In this document: piece after piece, positions 59,370-64,000 of the stretch | Position numbering within the stretch: position 1 is the first letter of the stretch | Layout: every line of letters begins with the position of its first letter | Source: Azorinus chamasolen | Lineage: Eukaryota; Mollusca; Bivalvia; Cardiida; Solecurtidae | Reading direction: 5' to 3' | Length of the DNA stretch: 64,000 nucleotides | NCBI GenBank assembly: GCA_963576725.1 | Contig: OY755240.1 | Location: 34,700,163 to 34,764,162 of the forward strand | Made by a program: the position numbers and the translations under genes | Notes under the pieces: generated by a model | Told to the model about the DNA's origin: nothing | The model's database searches: none | What the model saw: the letters and a program-made list of their open reading frames with translations, nothing else

Positions 59370-59873
59370 CCCCTGTCGCTGCCTTAACCCCTGTCGCTGC
59401 CTTAACCCCTGTCGCTGCCTTAACCCCCGTCGCTACCTTAACCCCTGTCGCTACCTTAACCCCTGTCGCTACCTTAACCCCTGTCGCTACCTTAACCCCT
59501 GTCGCTACCTTAACCCCCGTCGCTACCTTAACCCCCGTCGCTGCCTTAACCCCTGTCGCTGCCTTAACCCCTGTCGCTGCCTTAACCCCTGTCGCTGCCT
59601 TAACCCCTGTCGCTACCTTAACCCCTGTCGCTACCTTAACACCTGTCGCTACCTTAACCCCTGTCGCTGCCTTAACCCCTGTCGCTACCTTAACCCCTGT
59701 CGCTACCTTAACACCTGTCGCTACCTTAACCCCTGTCGCTGCCTTAACCCCTGTCGCTGCCTTAACCCCTGTCGCTACCTTAACACCTGTCGCTACCTTA
59801 ACCCCCGTCGCTGCCTTAACCCCCGTCGCTGCCTTAACCCCTGTCGCTGCCTTAACCCCTGTCGCTACCTTAA
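59370..59873. repeat. 18-bp minisatellite, 28 copies
   Basis: Exactly 504 bp, 28 units of CCCCTGTCGCTACCTTAA with restricted variation (CT(A/G)CC, CCCC(T/C), CACCT). A four-unit pattern including the ACACCT type recurs around 59605-59745. Not a telomere repeat despite TTAACCCC. Confidence 0.97.
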
Positions 59874-59907
59874 CTCATATGAGCAAGTATGGGCCGATTT
59901 CTAATTA

Positions 59908-59958
59908 CTTTTGCAAACAGTTTTGATCCAGGTAAGGTGTCGATTGACTCTGCACTCG
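59908..59958. mobile_element. P1 left arm next to array
   Basis: TTTTGCAAACAGTTTTGATC, CAGGTAAGGTGTCGATTGAC. Right arm not found. Lies 35 bp after the 18-bp array. Confidence 0.6.
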
Positions 59959-59959
59959 G

Positions 59960-60425
59960 ACACCATTTTGAAAGAAACATGGAAATACATATTTTATAAG
60001 TGTAGCAAATGACAATTATTGCAGAGGAAAAGAACTTACATAAACGTGTTGAAAGGCCCACCATACCCCCTCCCCTGTACATGCATACTTAACATTATCA
60101 CTAAACTCTGGTAGACAAGCAAATGGGCATTTGTCAGTATTTAGAGACATAGCATATATTAATATTTAGAATATTAGATCAACATTCTTACACCTGGGAA
60201 CTACATTTCCGGCGTATGAATATTCTCAGATATATAGGGCATTGTCGTAAACTCTGTGCGGTAGCAAATGACGGTGATATATTAAGTATATTACCTTCTG
60301 AAAGTTAGGTTTGTTGATCAGATTTCATAACCCTTTACTTGATCAATATTCATGCAAGTCTCTGCCCAATAGAGTATTAATTAATTTGATTATTGGATTA
60401 GAATATGAACTAAGAAACTATTGTC
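59960..60425. other. Unique spacer, no gene seen
   Basis: No recognised repeat or gene. Confidence 0.5.
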
Positions 60426-60429
60426 ATGG

Positions 60430-61090
60430 CAAACAGTAGACAATACGATCTGTGTAATATTAAGCACATATGGTAGAGCAGCAGAAGTAAACAATCAGAG
60501 GTGTAATATTAAGCGCACATGGTAGAGCAGCAGACAGTATACAATCCGATGTGTAATATTAAGCACACGTGGTAGAGCAGCAGACAGTAGACAATCCTAT
60601 GTGTAATATTAAGCGCACACGGTAGAGCAGCAGACAGTAGACAATCCTATGTGTAATATTAAGCGCACACGGTAGAGCAGCAGACAGTAGACAATCCTAT
60701 GTGTAATATTAAGCGCACATGGTAGAGCAGCAGACAGTAGACAATCCTATGTGTAATATTAAGCGCACACGGTAGAGCAGCAGACAGTAGACAATCCGAT
60801 GTGTAATATTAAGCACACGTGGTAGAGCAGCAGACAGTAGACAATCAGATCTGTGTAATATTAAGCGCACATGGTAGAGCAGCAGACAGTAGGCAATCAG
60901 ATCTGTGTAATATTAAGCACACATGGTAGAGCAGTAGACAGTAGGCAATCAGATCTGTGTAATATTAAGCGCACATGGTAGAACAGTAGACAATCAGATG
61001 TGTAATATTAAGCAGACATGGTAGAGCAGTAGACAGTAGGCAATCAGATCTGTGTAATATTAAGCAGACATGGTAGATCAGCAGACAGTT
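60430..61090. repeat. 50-bp minisatellite containing the P2 arm
   Basis: Unit CAGACAGTAGACAATCCTAT plus GTGTAATATTAAGCGCACAC plus GGTAGAGCAG (50 bp), about 13 copies. The first unit reads GGCAAACAGTAGACAATACG, close to the P2 left arm GCAAACAGAGTAGACCC. Confidence 0.93.
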
Positions 61091-61165
61091 CTTTCATGTG
61101 TTGTCTGATCTGAGTCTACTCTGTTTGGAGAAGGCGTGAATTTTGGAACTATCGTGTGAATGGTT
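61085..61165. mobile_element. P2 right arm closing the 50-bp array
   Basis: TGTTGTCTGATCTGAGTCTA and CTCTGTTTGGAGAAGGCGTG form the inverted counterpart of the arm repeated in the preceding array. A GAATGGTTAAAAGG end follows. Confidence 0.75.
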
Positions 61166-62010
61166 AAAAGGGAAAAATAAGGAGTATGCAAGACTTCAAT
61201 AAAGTAGTCCTTTGTCATTGATTAGATATTTTTGGAAAATTGTCGGAAACTAACTTCACAAGTATATCAGTTACTGTCGCGTATACCTGGTATTCCAAAT
61301 TCTATACTGCAGCTCAATGCATAGTGCACGGCACGATATTTCAAACACGTTCTCGTGTTGTAAATTTCAAAACGCATGTTTTTAAACTCAATGAACTCTC
61401 GTATAGAGTGAATTTGCATGCATCACGTGATCTGTGGTTTCAGGGGGTTATGGCTGTTTTGTATTTGCTGATGTAATGTATAAAGAAGCATGGGTGGTGG
61501 ATTTCAAATTTGCGGTCATTTAGCGAACAGCCAGTCCCTAAATACATATACATGATGACATTCGTACATGTATGTATATTGGACATGCTAACCTGTAAGA
61601 TACATGTAGCAGTGAGTTGATGATAACCTGGGCCACGAGTGCGCATGGTTTGGGTGAGACGTCGAATAGCTCCGCATCTTGTCATGAACCAATCAGTGTA
61701 ACCCACTGATCGTTTGGTTTGAAAAAAAGATATATAATTTACCTTCCGAGTCAGTGGCAGGCGACAGGTTTTTTATGCATACGATACTTACATTGTGTGT
61801 AAAAGCTTCGGATGTGTCATCACAATTATCCTACGTATATAAACTAATCGAAGCAGTAACTGGTTAAGCCCTACGTTTGTGCTGCAAAAGATATCAAAAT
61901 ACTTCTATTATCAGTGTATAATGTAAACGCCAGTAAGTAAAATCTAGCATCTCGCATTGATTTCTCGCCATGAAGTTAAACTATCAGAACAGATATTCAA
62001 AATTCGCCCG
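61166..62010. other. Unique spacer with P1 remnant
   Basis: P1-like GTTTGGGTGAGACGTCGAAT, AGCTCCGCATCTTGTCATGA at 61648-61690. No gene recognised. Confidence 0.5.
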
Positions 62011-62019
62011 GAGTGTGGA

Positions 62020-63405
62020 AAAATATGAAACAGTTGCTTCTATTGAAAACACATGAAAGAGGTTTTCATATTTCAAACACATATGACCACCATTCCTGTT
62101 TAAAAATACGGGGTAAATTTAAACACACATTAAAGGGCAATCCCTATTTTAAAACGCATGGAAAGGGCTGTTCCTATTTTAAAACGCATGGAAAGGGCTA
62201 GTCCTATTGAAAAACGCATGGAAAGGGCTTCCTATTGAAAAACAAACACGAACCCGCTTTTTCTATTAAAAACACACATGGAATAGTTCTTTCTATTTAA
62301 AGGCACGCATTAAAGAGTTATTCCTATTTAAAAACAAACATGAAAAGCCTCTTTCTATTTAAAACAACACATGGAAGAGCTATTCCTATTTAAACATACA
62401 CGAAAGAGCTATTACACTCGAACGAGCTATTCATATTTAAAGATACACATGAAGGAGCTAGTCCTATTTAAAACACACGTGAAAGAGCTATTCCTATTTA
62501 AAATACACGTGAAAGAGCTATTCCTATTAAAACACACGTGAAAGAGATATATTACTATTTAAAAACACACGTGAAAAGGATATTTTCATATAAAATACAC
62601 ATGAAAGAGCTATTCCTATTTAAACACACGTGAAAGAGCTATTCCTATTAAAACACACGTGAAAGAGCTATTCCTATTAAAACACACGTGAAAGATATAT
62701 ATTACTACTTAAAACACATGAAAAAGGGGTATTTTATATAAAATACACATGAAAGAACTATTCCTATTTAAACACACCTGAAAGAGCTATTGCACATGAA
62801 AAAGTTATTCCCATTTAAAACACACATGAAAGAGCTATTACTATTTAAAAACACCCATGATTTTTGTCTATTTAAAAACACACATGGGAGAGCTATACCT
62901 ATTTAAAAACACACATGAAAGAGCCGTTACATGTGAAATAGCTATTCCTTTTTAAAACACATATGAAAGAGCTATTACTATTTAAAACACACATGAAAAA
63001 GTTCTTTCTATTCAAATACATATTTAAAAACACACATGAAATAGCTATTACTATTTAACAACACAGATGAAAAATCTCTTTCTATTTAAAAGCACGCTAG
63101 AAAGAGCTATTCCTATTTAAAACGCACATGAAAGAGTCGTTACCCAGGAAATAGCTCTTCCGATTTACAAACACACATGAAAGAGCTATTGCTATTTACA
63201 AACACACGCGAAAGAGCTCACACACCTAAAGGGTTTATTATCATTTAAACACACACATGAAAGAGCTATTTCTATTTAAAACACACAGGAATGAGCTATT
63301 ACATAATGAGCTATTATTTATTCAAAGACACACACGAAAGAGCTATTACTATTTGAAATGTACATGAAAGAGCTATTACCATTTAAAACACGCATGAAAG
63401 AGCGG
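62020..63405. repeat. 30-bp minisatellite
   Basis: Unit AAAACACACATGAAAGAGCT plus ATTCCTATTT (30 bp), roughly 45 copies with frequent small indels, strongly A-rich on this strand. Confidence 0.94.
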
Positions 63406-63517
63406 TTGCTAATCATGTATTCCTGAAGAGTTGGGGTAAGGAGATCCTGTTGAGTGTTTCCTCAAAACGATATTTTCACCAACCAATCAACAGCAACCTT
63501 CGAATTAAACGATATCA

Positions 63518-63526
63518 TCAACCACC

Positions 63527-63588
<62 letters not shown>

Positions 63589-63590
63589 TA
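63518..63590. repeat. (CAC)n-(CAT)n microsatellite
   Basis: About seven CAC triplets then about fifteen CAT triplets. The histidine run in the plus frame here is a microsatellite translation. Confidence 0.95.
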
Positions 63591-63724
63591 TCGTCATACT
63601 CACGATTCATTGAATCGTCGTATTGAGAGTTACATCAGAAGCTCTATCAGTTGCTTTCTAAGTAGATCAGTTTTTCCGAGGCGGCATACTCCTTGAAATT
63701 TTCAGATCAGTTTACGTCATTGTT

Positions 63725-64000
63725 TAACTACCAGTGTAGCAGTTTTTGCAGAGTTGCACTATCGTGACATGCGCATCTTACCCACCATTATAGCAACCGT
63801 CACAGCTATAGCAGATACATGACATACTGTCAGCTGTTGCAGACAGAGTCATAGCTGATGTAACAATCATTGCAGTTGTAATAGAGTCATTGCAAATGTT
63901 TCAGAGCCATTGCAGCTTATTAGAGTCATTGCAACTGTTGGAGGTTGTAACAGAGTCATGGCAGCGGCAGCAACCATGGCAGTTTTAGCAGAGAAGTGAC
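63725..64000. repeat. Diverged TAGAGTCATTGCAACTGT array, runs off window
   Basis: Repeats of AGAGTCATTGCA(A/G) with 18-36 bp spacing. Continues to the last base. Confidence 0.8.

Noticed and set aside
59370..59873. Interstitial telomere repeat, because of TTAACCCC
   Set aside because: The unit is 18 bp (CCCCTGTCGCTACCTTAA), not TTAGGG/CCCTAA. Resemblance is limited to a few bases.
63454..63696. Histidine-rich protein
   Set aside because: The histidines are the (CAC)n-(CAT)n microsatellite. The rest of the 80-codon frame has no recognised domain.

Overview
This window looks like non-coding, repeat-dominated nuclear DNA from a eukaryote, most probably a bivalve mollusc. That assignment is an inference. 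It rests on AT-rich composition, an L2-type LINE carcass, and several dispersed repeats that I recall from bivalve or other mollusc sequences (unverified here): an AGCTCACCTGAG hairpin element, an element with a repeated 'gggccataactc' block, and a GAGTGAGTGAGTTGGGTTTTACG SINE-like repeat. I found no convincing host protein-coding gene, tRNA, rRNA, CRISPR array or bacterial-style operon. Almost every long open frame is a by-product of a tandem array.

Layout. 1-4680: four or five minisatellite families in succession (about 43, 48, 40, 38-42 and 51 bp units). 5210-7760: A-rich, 27-bp and 28-bp arrays. 8190-11430: a 27/18-bp GTAGAAGGTGTT array interrupted by a 190-bp dispersed element. 11600-14370: a 57-bp array, a GACA/GATA/GA microsatellite complex, and a very regular array of 45 copies of 25 bp. 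15235-15900: a 27-28 bp array. 16269-18775: a 2.5-kb element with hairpin ends. 20090-20950: a CpG-rich 48-bp array. 23510-25590: three arrays beside palindromic elements. 26935-27960: a 38-bp array split by a solo LTR with a 4-bp target duplication. 28880-29850: a 24-bp array. 29862-32440: a hairpin-ended element carrying its own ~165-bp tandem block. 33536-35815: a SINE-like repeat and several arrays. 36038-41044: dispersed repeats, LINE 3' ends and a dead L2-like LINE. 42546-44045: a 1500-bp element with perfect 25-bp terminal inverted repeats. 46090-51515: arrays, including a 1.9-kb 30-bp array and a 52-bp array with dimeric higher-order structure. 51573-51895: a short TIR element. 53116-64000: another dense run of arrays up to the window end.

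Tandem arrays cover roughly 45 percent of the window by my hand-drawn boundaries, in more than 40 blocks with mostly unrelated monomers. The main recurring dispersed component is a pair of related palindromic element types. P1 has arms like CAAACAGTTTGGATCCAGATGAGAC. P2 has arms like GCAAACAGAGTAGACCCAGATC. Both are bounded by TTAAC(C/T)CTTT...AAAG(G/A)GTTAA ends, which resembles a non-autonomous TTAA-target (piggyBac-like) family. Several tandem arrays sit inside these elements or have monomers made from their arms or flanks. I consider this the most interesting structural signal in the window, together with the 1500-bp TIR element carrying clustered ACCGAAACG motifs.
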